Below the pieces are notes generated by a model that did not search any database, had not been told where the DNA came from, and saw only the letters and a list, made by a program, of their open reading frames with translations. The translations under genes and the position numbers were made by a program. This document shows, piece by piece, positions 34,822 through 45,160 of a DNA stretch of 64,000 bases; position 1 is the stretch's first letter; each line of letters begins with the position of its first letter. This DNA comes from Begonia masoniana. Its lineage: Eukaryota > Streptophyta > Magnoliopsida > Cucurbitales > Begoniaceae. The stretch is taken from assembly GCA_022432975.1 (NCBI GenBank), contig CM039504.1, positions 3,445,459-3,509,458 of the forward strand, read 5' to 3'.

Positions 34822-37407
34822 CGGGTGGACCAAAATTTCATCTGTTCAAATCAAACTTCAACCCATCTCATCTCATGCTCGAAATGACGTTATAGTGTTG
34901 AATAAAGCAATGTCTTTATATCCTGATGATGCTGGTGATGTTAAAACACTTGTAAAAGTGGCAAATTGGAGCCTCATTACTTTACATGTCTTACATGTTA
35001 TGCATTAAGGAGTGAGAGTATTCTTCCTAGTACCTGCCCAAGACTGATTCCACATCTTCCAGAATTGTCAATTCAGATTCTCTAGTTCTTCCTATGGCTT
35101 GTCTCATATTTATGTGCGATTGAAAGTGAAAGACAATGAAGCTCAATACTGTATGTTTCTCCAGTTACTGGCCCTCGTGGTTTCGTGATGTCCCCATGCG
35201 CAATGCTGGTAGCACACTCATAATATAAGTAGTGCTAAATAGCCACCTTTTGTTGTTACTTGAGCTAAGTCGTTTGAAATATTTCTGCCCACGACTCGCA
35301 TCTGGGTTAGCTTTCTCGTCTTCACAAAGTTCCTATATATACTTAGCAAATTTCCATGTCCATGTGTATCCAAACCAATGAGGAAGAGCCTGTTTGAAAA
35401 TAAATACCATCTTTAAACATAAAAGTGGTCGATGCCAAAACTTGATAATCTTCTTGTATATTAACTAACAAGTAATATATACTAAAGAGTTACAAGGTTT
35501 AGCATGAACTGACTGCACATTCAACATAATGATATTAATCTCTTTATCAGCGGTTCATTTCTGCAGAAACTTTTTCACACCTCAATGCTAGTTTGGTATT
35601 TCCATTGAAAAAGCATTGTAAAAGCAGGAACAAAGACATTAGAACCAGTAATGAAAAAGTTATTTCGTAAATTTGACATTTGAAATTGGTTTGGAGCAGA
35701 AATTCCCAAAGAAGAAAAAGGAAAAACAGCCTAACCGCTTAAGTAGAAAGAAAAAAAAAAAGAAAGAACCAAATATGGAGATAATGCCACACAGGTTATC
35801 TCTTCTATATGATAGATTTGTAAACAGCCTAAAATATAATTAAGTTACAATCAGGAAATTGAATAAAGAGAAATAAAGAAAATCTACAATGTTAAATATG
35901 CCACCAAAATACGGTGTGAAGTAGGAAAGAGATCAATAAATCTCAATCGCCAACTCCGGAAATCAAAGCAACTAACAACATTAACTGATCGCGTGCAAAT
36001 TGGCTGCATAGGTGAGCTACCTTGTAGAGATAAACATTATATATGCTCCCCAGAACTCGCCAACTTTCAATTATATGAAATAAAATAGATCAATAACCAG
36101 TAGACTCCCATCCGATTCCCTTCCGAACACCTCCGTAAGTCCAACAGTATGGCACAATGCCACATTCAATGAAGCTCAATCACATCGTGAAGAAGCAGTC
36201 GCCGCCTTCTGCACTCTGCAAATCTTCTTCCCAGGAACACACGCTGCAACCTCTCCCACCGACATGGACAATTCTCCGGGCTCCGGATAAGCAACCAGGC
36301 CCAGAGCATTCACAAAACTTAGGAACTCTGCAATTAGTTATACTTTGGGCCACTGGGCCGAACCTCGGCCCGTATTCAATAGATGATTCCGTTCAATTAC
36401 TAATCACTATGATTAAGATAATAATTGCTATTATGGAATTTACATAATTACTATTACTAGCAATAATTCTCTAGAAACTTCCAAGTATTGATGTATCTTA
36501 AGCATTTTCTAGATGAATCATATTTCACCTTAACTTCCCGAATCGACAATAATTTTGACAACACAAATCAAATAACTATGTAATGCTTTATATTTCACCG
36601 TTCTCGTTTTTTAGGAGACGCGTAAGTTGTGAAGAGGTAAATGCAAACAATATAAACTAAGTATAAAGCGAGGAAAAGGGTTTGTAGTGGTGGGAGTAAT
36701 ATTAAAAATGAAGGCAACTTTTAGAGCTAATAATGGCTCTATTATTGACAAACTCTAGTTCGTGCATGTCTTTTTGTATTCCACCTTCTATATTTTTCTA
36801 TGTTGTTTTGTGACACATTTGCCACTTTCTTTTCTTTATTCTTTCGTTTCATGGGTTTCGCTTGTCTTATTTAACTACCTCCATAATCCAACATTTTCTA
36901 CGTTTTAATTATATTTCATTGAGTTTAGATGAAATGTGTGTAGTTACATATGTCTACTCAGTTTAATTTCATCACTGTTTGATGTGTAATGCCGAAAAAA
37001 GATGTGAATGAGTTGATTTGATCTAAATGATAAGATGTTGGTCGTTTTTTTTATCCTATCAAACTATATTATTAATGTGTGTTATCTTCATAAGTTTGAA
37101 ATCAGAGTTAAATACGAACAAATCAAATATATGATTGTGATGTTTACAAGTGGGACAAGGAAGAGTGATTAAAAATGATTAATTTAGCGATAGAATCATG
37201 CAAATGAGATTAATAATTTACCCGTTTAATCTTTTCATTTAGCACGATCACATACTCTTACATAAACTTTTCTTAATGCTCCGTGATGTTGTTGATGGTT
37301 TTAATCAAAGACCCTTCAATTGAACGTATTATATAGCACATTAGTGTAACTTAAATAGCTTTTATATCTTCTTTCTTCTCAATGTTCTGCTTGTTAGAAA
37401 ACCCTAT

Positions 37408-37411
<4 letters not shown>

Positions 37412-37470
<59 letters not shown>
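37412..37470. repeat. (CT)n microsatellite
   Basis: About 59 bases of CT with one interruption (CTTTCT) near its 3' end, about 1 kb upstream of the aspartic protease. Confidence 0.95.
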
Positions 37471-37471
<1 letters not shown>

Positions 37472-38154
37472 GGGAGACCCTATGGAACATGCATTATGAC
37501 GGTACGGGTTGGAGCATTTTGTGTCAAAATGGCCAAGCATGCAACTTTTTTTTTTAACGCTAGAATATGCTTACCCTTTTGCTCATCCTCAACATCACGC
37601 GTGAAAACATATATTGAAACATACCCTATATCACTATTCATAAAAGCGACATAGTTCATCTCAAAATCTACTAAAAGTTACATCTATATGTCGAGCATAT
37701 CGTCTTGTTTTCGCATGCAGAAAAGATTAGGCGCAACCTAAGAAAAACCAGTCGGGCAGTAGATGCGCAAAATGTTGTTCGAACATCATAGGAGTGGAAA
37801 AGTCTAATGTTTTCATGATGGGTCTGATTTGTGGAACAACATCTACACAAATCGATCATACCATTTGGTCTTAATCTTAACTTCATAAGCCCATGATTAA
37901 ACTAGTGATTCCCAGAAAATATCAATGGAAAACAATAATCAGAGAATTTCGCTTTCGTGGTTGCTTAGTGATATAATAATAGACATATAAAAGAAGGTTA
38001 CTTTTACGTGGTGATGTTATAAAGATTACTGTGTTCTTTTTTTAAGTTTTCGCTTTATTATTTCATAATTATTTATAATACTTTCACACACTTTCTAATA
38101 TCCACTCAGCTCCAGGATGATGCTATCAGGAATTTGAAGTTCATCAAGTGTTCA

Positions 38155-38176
38155 TCTCTCTCTCTCTCTCTCTCTC
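38155..38176. repeat. (CT)n tract
   Basis: Eleven CT units about 240 bases upstream of the aspartic protease ATG. Pyrimidine-rich tracts are common near plant transcription starts. Confidence 0.85.
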
Positions 38177-38416
38177 AAACAGGAACAGCCAGTCTTAGAA
38201 TTGAACCAACCCCACAGCTTTAAAGATGTGTCTTTTGATTCTCAATGGATCCAAAAACTAGAAAACAAAAATTCTAAACAGAGAAAACACAATTATTCTA
38301 AACCCCACACCCTCTCCTTTTCCCTCCAATTGCACACCTCCCCAAAACCAGATAAATCACTCTACCTCTGCAACTCCTTTCTTTCTCCTTAACGACTCAA
38401 TACCCGACCGACCACC

Positions 38417-39891
38417 ATGCTAGCCTTTCCAGCACCGCCACTCTTGGTGTTGCTTTTTCACCTCTTTTCCGCCGTCTCTACCGCCTCCTCTTCTTCTCTA
38501 AACCATGCAACGTCGCACCCCAAGTTTCAATTTTTGCACGTACAAAACACACTTGCAGAGATCATAATCAACTCCCAAAAGACCTTCCATGACGTTGAAT
38601 CCTTCCACCACCACCACCAACACCAACGTGACGGCTTTGATAGGAATAATAAGACCAGTAATGGAACCTAAAGCTAGTTCATCGAGATAAACTTAATCTC
38701 CACAACGTCTCTAACCAGCATCGCCACCGTTTCCAGCAGCGGATGAAACGGGATGCCAAAAGGGTCGCTAGTCTTATGACCATGCTACAAGGTGGATCCG
38801 AAGCAGATTACAAAGTTGCGGATTTCGGGTCGGATGTAGTTTCCGGCATGGACCAAGGTAGTGGAGAGTACTTCGTCAGAATAGGAGTGGGAAGCCCTCC
38901 GAGAAGCCAATACATGGTCATAGATTCTGGAAGCGACATCGTATGGGTCCAATGCCAACCTTGCAACCAGTGCTATCGCCAGTCCGACCCAGTTTTCGAT
39001 CCAGCCGCCTCGGCATCATTCACCGGTGTGTCATGTAGCTCTCTCGTTTGCGATCGGCTCGAGAACGCCGGCTGCCACGCGGGTCACTGCCGGTACCAAG
39101 TGTCGTACGGAGACGGGTCTTTTACCAAAGGCACGCTCGCTTTAGAAACTCTCACCTTCGGCCGAGCCGTGGTTCAGAAAATTGCGATCGGTTGCGGCCA
39201 TATGAACCAAGGTATGTTCATCGGAGCAGCCGGGTTGTTGGGCCTTGGTGGTGGCTACATGTCTTTCGTCGGTCAGCTCGGCGGTCAAACCGGAGGCGCT
39301 TTCAGTTATTGTCTAGTAAGCAGAGGCATAGACTCCACCGGTTCACTAGAATTCGGGCGTGGGGCAATGCCCGTCGGGGCTGCTTGGGTCCCATTACTGA
39401 GAAACCCACGAGCGCCGAGTTTCTACTATATCGGGTTATCGGGACTCGGAGTCGGAGGAATTAGATTACCCATACCCGAACAAGTATTCTGTTTGACCGA
39501 ATTAGGCTACGGAGGAGTAGTAATGGATACAGGCACCGCCGTCACGAGGCTCCCCACAATAGCTTACGAGGAATTTCGCGACGCCTTCGTCGAACAAACC
39601 GCCAACCTACCTCGGAGCTACGCGGTGTCGATATTCGACACGTGTTACGATCTAAACGGGTTCGTGTCCGTTCGAGTGCCGACGGTGTCGTTTTATTTCA
39701 CCGGCGGGCCGATTCTCACCCTCCCAGCGAGGAATTTTCTGATACCGGTGGATGAAACCGGAACCTTCTGTTTTGCTTTCTCCGCTTCTCCATCCGGGCT
39801 ATCCATCATCGGGAATATCCAGCAAGAAGGGATCCAAATATCCTTCGACGGAGCGAATGGGTTCGTCGGTTTCGGGCCCAGTGTTTGCTGA
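38417..39891 (+). CDS. ASPG2-like aspartic protease (A1 family), one frame break
   Basis: Intronless. ATG 38417 starts a signal peptide (LLVLLFHLFSAVSTA) and a His-rich propeptide. The mature enzyme is in another frame from about 38662: WNLKLVHRDKL, then GSGEYFVRIGVGSPPRSQ, first active site VIDSGSDIVWVQCQPC, the plant nepenthesin-type Cys-rich insert (about 20 residues on), flap region SYGDGSFTKGTLALETLTF, second active site VVMDTGTAVTRLP and the end IIGNIQQEGIQISFDG. The DSGS first motif in place of DTGS is usual for the ASPG group. The two frames join at 38657-38662, where one base appears to be missing (the downstream frame has TAA at 38659-38661). If real, only an internally started, secretion-less form could be made. 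ASPG proteins are secreted or ER proteases tied to drought responses in Arabidopsis; that role here is inferred. Confidence 0.9.
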
Positions 39892-41011
39892 ATCAGCTCC
39901 TACCGAACACGACGTATCAGAATCTCTAAACGTTGCTTATAATGTCAATCAGTGTTAAACCACTGTTATTATAAATCTATCTTATGATACAGAATAAAAA
40001 TTACAAGCCGAGCACAGATGCAGAAAGTTGGAAGAAGACGATGTGCAGGTTGTAAAGGTTAGTGATGATTAGATTAGCTTGGGGTTTAGCGAAAGGCGAA
40101 GAAAAGAAACGAGCCATGTCTGTTTGTCAATTGCATTTAGAGAGAACATTAGTATTTACTAATGATAATTTAGTTTTAAAAAGTAATTATAAAGACTTAA
40201 TTACTAGTAATTTAGAGTCAAACATGATCAAGTAGAAGAAATAAAAGTCAAAAAAGAAAGGAGGAGGCTTTATGCAAACGGAGGGAGAGGATTGCAAATG
40301 TGAAGGCGTGAATAGTAGACGTGGTCGAAGGAGTTACCCACGTTCAGAGAGATTGAGAGTGGATTCAAGCATGCACTTTCCTAAAGCCAATCCCACCCTT
40401 TTTCCCCTTCTAATTAACTCCTCAACTTTACCTTTTTCATCCTCCTCTCTCTTAATTATAATAACCAAAAAAGAAAAATAAACGCAAAAACAACAAAGAC
40501 GTATCTCGTCTGACTAGAAATAGGGTAAAATCGAACTTTTTTTTTTCTATAGAAGGAACAAAAAAATCAATATTTGTCGAAGGAAGTGGAAATGCAATGA
40601 TAAAAGGTAGAAATTGGCGCAAAACATGAGGAGAGAATCAATTAAAGTAATACAACTTTGTTCAGAGAGTTTTCTTTTTCAGTTTTTATCGATTTAAACG
40701 CGCTTTAATTTGACTACTTTTCGATGCTCCAAAGCCAATCTGGGACTCACACAACAATGGACAAATCGTGATTTCTTTCTGGGCTGCCATGAACGCCCCA
40801 TACATTTGGGCTTAGATAGAGCAGCCGCAGGAGGAGGAAGAAGAGGTAAAGAAATTCTCCGCTTCTAATAAAACCTACTAAGAAGACGAAGGACATTGAA
40901 TCAGAACCGTATCTTTTGACGACAGTGAAAGCTAATCAACGCCATTACCCGAAGCAGACTAAGCAAGAGAGCGATCTCACCTCTCTTCTCTATCTAGAAA
41001 CAAGAGAGAGA

Positions 41012-41143
41012 ATGGCGTCGAGGAGGTTTTATTTACTTCCTAAGCTGGCCAAAATGAAGAAGAAAGCCTACAGCGACGGCTCCTCTGACCACTGCAACCC
41101 CCCTAGCAGTCCCCATTCATTTACGCATTGGAAAGCTACTTGA
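41012..41143 (+). CDS. Possible 43-aa protein, unknown
   Basis: ATG 41012 opens a 43-codon frame starting MASRRFYLLPKLAKMKKKAY and ending with a Ser/Pro/His-rich tail (PPSSPHSFTHWKAT). The ATG has a good plant context (GAGAATGGCG) and is preceded by a leader-like A/G-rich stretch. The N-terminal half is basic. I do not recognise it. It could be a small secreted-type or regulatory peptide, or chance coding. Confidence 0.3.
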   Translation: MASRRFYLLPKLAKMKKKAYSDGSSDHCNPPSSPHSFTHWKAT

Positions 41144-42061
41144 CCATCTTCTTGGAACCTCAACTAACCTTCTGTCTTAATGATCCATCTCTCTCTTCTC
41201 TCTCTCTCATTTTCTCTCGTTAAAACGGTGTCGGACGAGAAATCCAACGTGTGTGTCAGATGAATACCTGTAACTCCACGTGTTGTGGAAGTGATCGGAG
41301 ACAGAGAGGGTGTCGTGTTGCCTGTCTGTCATTCCCTTCGTCTTGTCTTTTAATTTAATATATTATTTTTTATGCATGAAATATAATGATACTCCAATCT
41401 TTACGATCGATGAAGGGGTCAGACCAAACTTTACTGCCATGCATAATAATTTCGCAGTTTCTGTCGCTGCCCATTACTTGGGAATAATTGTAAGTTACAG
41501 AGAAAAACTATTCTAAAAAGACGAGGAAATACCTCGGCAATGAGAAGTAAAAATGGAGAGGAAGAGGAAAGGGACTGCTCAGACGGTATCGTTATTCGAT
41601 GTTCTTTCTTCCCCTCTCTCGTACAATGCAAAAAAATGGTGGCCCCGCCTATATTTGATGTTCTGTCCTCTCACCAAGATGTAGTGGGTAATGAGTCTGT
41701 CAATGTCTTTTTTTTTTCCTCCGTTAAAGTTACTTACACTAAGCAGTTTTCGTTTGAAATGAAATAATAATGGTTTGGTTATTGAAATTCTCCGTTGGTT
41801 TTAAACTAATGGCCTTGTTTGGCCGGTAGCATAATTTGATCAACTTCCATCGGATTCCATTGCAGTCTGAGAGAGGCGCAGCGCAGTGCCGTAGCCTTAG
41901 CTTGCAGCAGCGACAGCACGATGCCATTCTCCTTCGCTTGTACACTTGCTCGTGGCCGCTTATAGCCTTTTCAGTTGCCAAGGCTAGGCCTTCGCCTTTG
42001 CCAATCCCAATATTTTAGAACAGATTAAACCCGCCTTTACTTCTTCCCAGAGCTATTTCCC

Positions 42062-42070
42062 CATAAATAT
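42062..42070 (+). promoter_or_regulatory. TATA-like box before the small gene at 42128
   Basis: CATAAATAT within CCCCATAAATATCACTCCCC lies about 60 bases before the ATG at 42128. The context resembles a plant core promoter with a short leader. Confidence 0.45.
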
Positions 42071-42127
42071 CACTCCCCATTTTCACGTTTCTTTGAAGTC
42101 TCTTGTTAGAAAGAATTAAAAAGAAAG

Positions 42128-42343
42128 ATGGGCATTCTATGCATTTGGTTTTGCTTGGGCCAGAGTGTGGTCGTCGTGCGTGGAAAGAGGAAGCTGAAAG
42201 GCCTTTTATGGCGGTTTAGGGCTGAGATGAAGCGACGGTCAGGAAAAGCTAGGTCGAGGCGTGGTAATAGGTTGAGCTTTCACTACGACCCTTTGAGCTA
42301 TGCTCTAAACTTTGACAATGGCGATTTTGGTTTCTTCTGCTAG
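42128..42343 (+). CDS. Small basic plant protein with FHYDPLSYALNFD motif
   Basis: 71 codons, no intron. An N-terminal hydrophobic stretch (MGILCIWFCLGQSVVVV) is followed by a strongly basic segment (RGKRKLKGLLWRFRAEMKRR, then SGKARSRRGNR) and a C-terminal LSFHYDPLSYALNFDNGDFG. I recall the last motif from several uncharacterised small plant proteins; I cannot name a biochemical role. The clean TATA-like element, the good ATG and the sharply compartmented composition support a real gene. MG at the start could allow N-myristoylation, but the next residues (ILCI) are not a strong match, so this is speculative. Possible alternative: a peptide regulator of stress or defence signalling. Confidence 0.6.
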   Translation: MGILCIWFCLGQSVVVVRGKRKLKGLLWRFRAEMKRRSGKARSRRGNRLSFHYDPLSYALNFDNGDFGFFC

Positions 42344-42754
42344 CGCATCTGAACCATTTACAATCTCGTCACCCATCGAGGAAAAGGAAGAAGATCTGGG
42401 TTTTTTTCCCGTTTCTTTTCTGGTCTATCTCTGTCGTATCTATTCGCAAATTAGCATGTAATAAGCCAAGATTGAAATGAGAAGACAGCTACAACGCCAT
42501 ACAATCTGTAAATTCGTCATTCTTGAAGATATATGGTGTATTATCAGTGAGAACGAATTATAGAGTTTGTATTGACGACTGAGTGAGTTTAGTTTGGATC
42601 TCTTCTTCTGTTCATTTAACACGAAGAGACCCACCAAATCTAATGAAAGGTTCTACCTCTCATCTCTAAACAATACCATCGCAGACAATGGGTCCCATGA
42701 TGGCTAAATGAGCACATATAGCCCCCTACAACTTGGCAAAAGACGTCCATGCTA

Positions 42755-43080
42755 GTAGGGGTGTGGAAAACACGAGTTGAACTGATTAGTTTGGTCTGAT
42801 ACGGGTCGGTTTCTAAGCCATAGGAATCAAAATTCGGTTCTACTTTTCTAGAACAGAAAATTTTGGTTCGATTGTCGGTTCAAAAATCTAGAAACCAGCC
42901 AGAATAGAAATTCCAAATAAAATAAATTATTCCACTCATAATTCCAGTAATTTTATCTATGCCCATATAGGTAATTTTATCGACACTAAAACCAAACCGA
43001 ACCACTTTTGCTCAGCATATAGGTAATTTTATTGACTCTAAAACCAAACCGAACCACTTTTGCTCACCCGTACATACATA
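42755..43080. mobile_element. Degenerate hAT-like non-autonomous element
   Basis: Begins near TAGGGGTG (about 42756) and ends near CACCCGTA (about 43065-43072), an imperfect inverted pair. The interior is rich in AATTCGGTT, TTGGTTCGATTGTCGGTT and AAACCAAACCGAACC strings, which in plants mark the ends of hAT-like elements. No 8-bp target duplication was confirmed and no transposase frame exists, so the superfamily call is tentative. Confidence 0.45.
42961..43066. repeat. Two-copy tandem repeat, ~53 bp
   Basis: CATATAGGTAATTTTAT...ACCACTTTTGCTCA occurs twice in direct succession (about 42962-43014 and 43015-43066) with three or four differences. It forms the right end of the hAT-like element. 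Confidence 0.9.
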
Positions 43081-43460
43081 GGGTAAAATTACCGGAATTG
43101 TAAGTGGAATTCCGGTAACTCGGCCCCTTAGATTCTTTTAGTGAAACAGACGTTTGTTTGGGCTTGGGCCGAGTCTCGGTATGGGTCCAATTACACTTGC
43201 GAAAGAGAGAAGTGGTTATAGAGCGTCGATTTAACTACCACGTACCAATAAAAACATCAACGGTAGAGATTTAGACACGTCATTAAAATTCTCCCGCGGA
43301 TATTCGAAAGAGAAAATGAAAACAAAAGGAAACCCGCGCGGCCGAAAAGGCGCGATCACAAAATTGAATTCCCCTCTTTATAGTTCACTTTGTTCCCTCT
43401 TCCCCTCAAAATCTCCGCCATTTCTACTGCGACCTTGGAGAAGACGAGATTTCGTGAACC

Positions 43461-44830
43461 ATGGCCGGAACAAAATCGAATGCACCGAAGGCAAGGAAGA
43501 GAGTGGAGGCCACTGAGGAACCCGCTCCCGCCAATGCTCCTTCACTGATACGCGGCAAAGATGGCAGTGCTTTCGCTCGATGGTACTTGTTCTCTTCTCC
43601 TTGTGTCTCTTACTTTATCGACGTGGTTCCTTTTAGGCTGCTTATTCTGTTTCAATCAACGCTGTCATTTTTTCTTCTATATGCGCTTCCTTTCAACAAA
43701 CTTTTTTTTTTTTCTCTCCTTGATCCTTGAAAATATATGCTTCTAGCGACGTTTTTATACATTGCGTGAATGCAGCGAAGAGTGTAATAAGAATGTTCCA
43801 GTTGCACTTATCAGTATGCACAGCTGCAGTCTTGATGCCAAAATTAAAATGAATTTAGGTAAATCGCTGTCTTTTTTATCTATCTCTCGTTTACGTCGTT
43901 TTAAATAGAAATTTACATTGTAATTGTTTGCTTCAGAGGCTCAAGTTGTTGTGGAAGCACAAAACGAAGTCAAGAAAAAGCCTCCTCCGAGGTTTGGTCC
44001 GTTCATGTTTGTGTCCTTCAAATATCTTGCCATTGCCGAAGCGTCGTAATGTAATTTACCTTTGCAGAAAAATCTCAAAGTCAGACGAACCTAAGGGGAA
44101 GAGGTCCAAGACAGAAAAGAAAACTAAGAGCAAGAATCCCAATGCACCTAAGCGACCTCCAACAGCATTTTTCCTTTTCATGTATGCCATTCCCTTTCTC
44201 TCTTTCGAAGGATGTTTCTAAAATATTTAACTGTAGTAGATATATTTTGTTAAATTGATCATCTCATGTTAATAATTTGAATTATTTATGATTTTCAGGG
44301 ATGACTTTAGGAAAGAGTTTAAGGAAAAGAATCCAGATTCTAAGCGAGTTCAAGATGTACGTCCTTTTGTCAAGTTTTCTTGATAGTTTTGAATTCTCGA
44401 GTTATTCTTAGTTTTTATTTTCGTCCTCGCTTCAACTACTGAATATACAGGCTGCCAAGGAAGGTGGTGAGAGATGGAAGTCTATGACAGATGAAGTAAG
44501 CTCAAATTTTAGCGTATAGTGATTAACTCAAGTTAAATTGCATGATTGTTTTGTCACTGTTTGAATTAAAATTTTGGATTTAGGAAAAGAAATCTTACGT
44601 GGATAAAGCTGCTGAGCTTAAGGCAGAGTATAACAAGGCTTTGGAGAGCAGCAAAGATGAGGACGAAAATGTAATGCTTAACGCATATTAATATGGAAGA
44701 TAATATTTCTTAGTTTATATCTGATCATTTTGCTCAACTAGCTTCCCTTGACTTTTCTTTTCAGCAAGATAAGGGTTCAGATAAAGATGCAGCTGAGAAG
44801 GAAGTAGAGGAAGTTTCCGATGAAGAGTAG
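43461..44830 (+). CDS. HMGB6-like HMG-box chromatin protein
   Basis: Eight exons: 43461-43582, 43776-43858, 43937-43991, 44068-44181, 44299-44356, 44451-44495, 44584-44670 and 44765-44830, in frame throughout, 209 aa. The basic N-terminus (KSNAPKARKRVEA) precedes a small segment with CEEC and HSC (about residues 41-57). A Lys-rich linker leads to one HMG box, about residues 110-180: NAPKRPPTAFFLFMDDFRKE, EGGERWKSMTDEEKKSY and KAAELKAEYNKALES. The acidic tail ends EEVEEVSDEE-like (EKEVEEVSDEE). HMGB proteins bend DNA and bind linear DNA without strong sequence preference; the HMGB6/HMGB13 group is plant-specific and nuclear. The tail is shorter than in Arabidopsis HMGB6. The Kozak context at the ATG is good (AACCATGGCC). 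Confidence 0.93.
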
Positions 44831-45160
44831 AATGGAATGCTTTTCGTAATAGTATGTTTTAGTTCATGGAAAATGGTTCTGATTCTGTATCTAATCTGAT
44901 GTAAATTTTGGATTTAGTCAATGAATTGGAGTCTGATAAATTAAGACCATTCAAAATCAATTTCTGTAGTAGTATTCTATGGCACTTAACTTGCTCAATC
45001 ATTTTCCTTAAAGACTGCTTCGTTTTTTATGCTAAGATTGAAGCTGTCTGAACTAGAAGTAGAATGCAGTAGATTTTGTAACACTCCAAAGAAATAGAAT
45101 CTATTTCTTCCCACATGTCAATGAGTAGTGAAATGTCTTTTACTAGTAGTCTTTTCCGCC
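44831..45160. other. Convergent intergenic spacer
   Basis: 330 bases between the stop of the HMGB6-like gene (+) and the stop of the LRR gene (-). It should hold both 3' untranslated regions. Nothing else seen. Confidence 0.6.

Larger units (their letters stand above)
34304..38416. other. Large intergenic region
   Basis: About 4 kb of AT-rich DNA between the GEM-like gene and the aspartic protease. I see microsatellites (34759-34816, 37412-37470, 38155-38176) but no gene with family features. A 96-codon open frame at 36157-36447 has no recognisable motif and no gene-like context. Confidence 0.6.
39892..42127. other. Intergenic region with possible small ORF
   Basis: Short open frames only. 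The one at 41012-41143 is listed separately. The rest is AT-rich with scattered CT tracts, and no family signal was seen. Confidence 0.5.
42344..43460. other. Intergenic region, 3' UTR then transposon-like repeat
   Basis: The start is probably 3' untranslated sequence of the small gene. From about 42750 to 43080 it is a GGTTCGGTT-type repeat (separate entry). A short inverted repeat ACCGGAATT...AATTCCGGT lies at 43091-43116. Confidence 0.5.

Noticed and set aside
34724..35008. Open frame with a long Arg-Glu repeat
   Set aside because: It is the translation of the (GA)n tract; the same holds for frames at 57581-57781 and 60299-60514.
36157..36447. 96-codon open frame in the large intergenic region
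   Set aside because: No recognisable motif, no splice or promoter context, ordinary length for chance.
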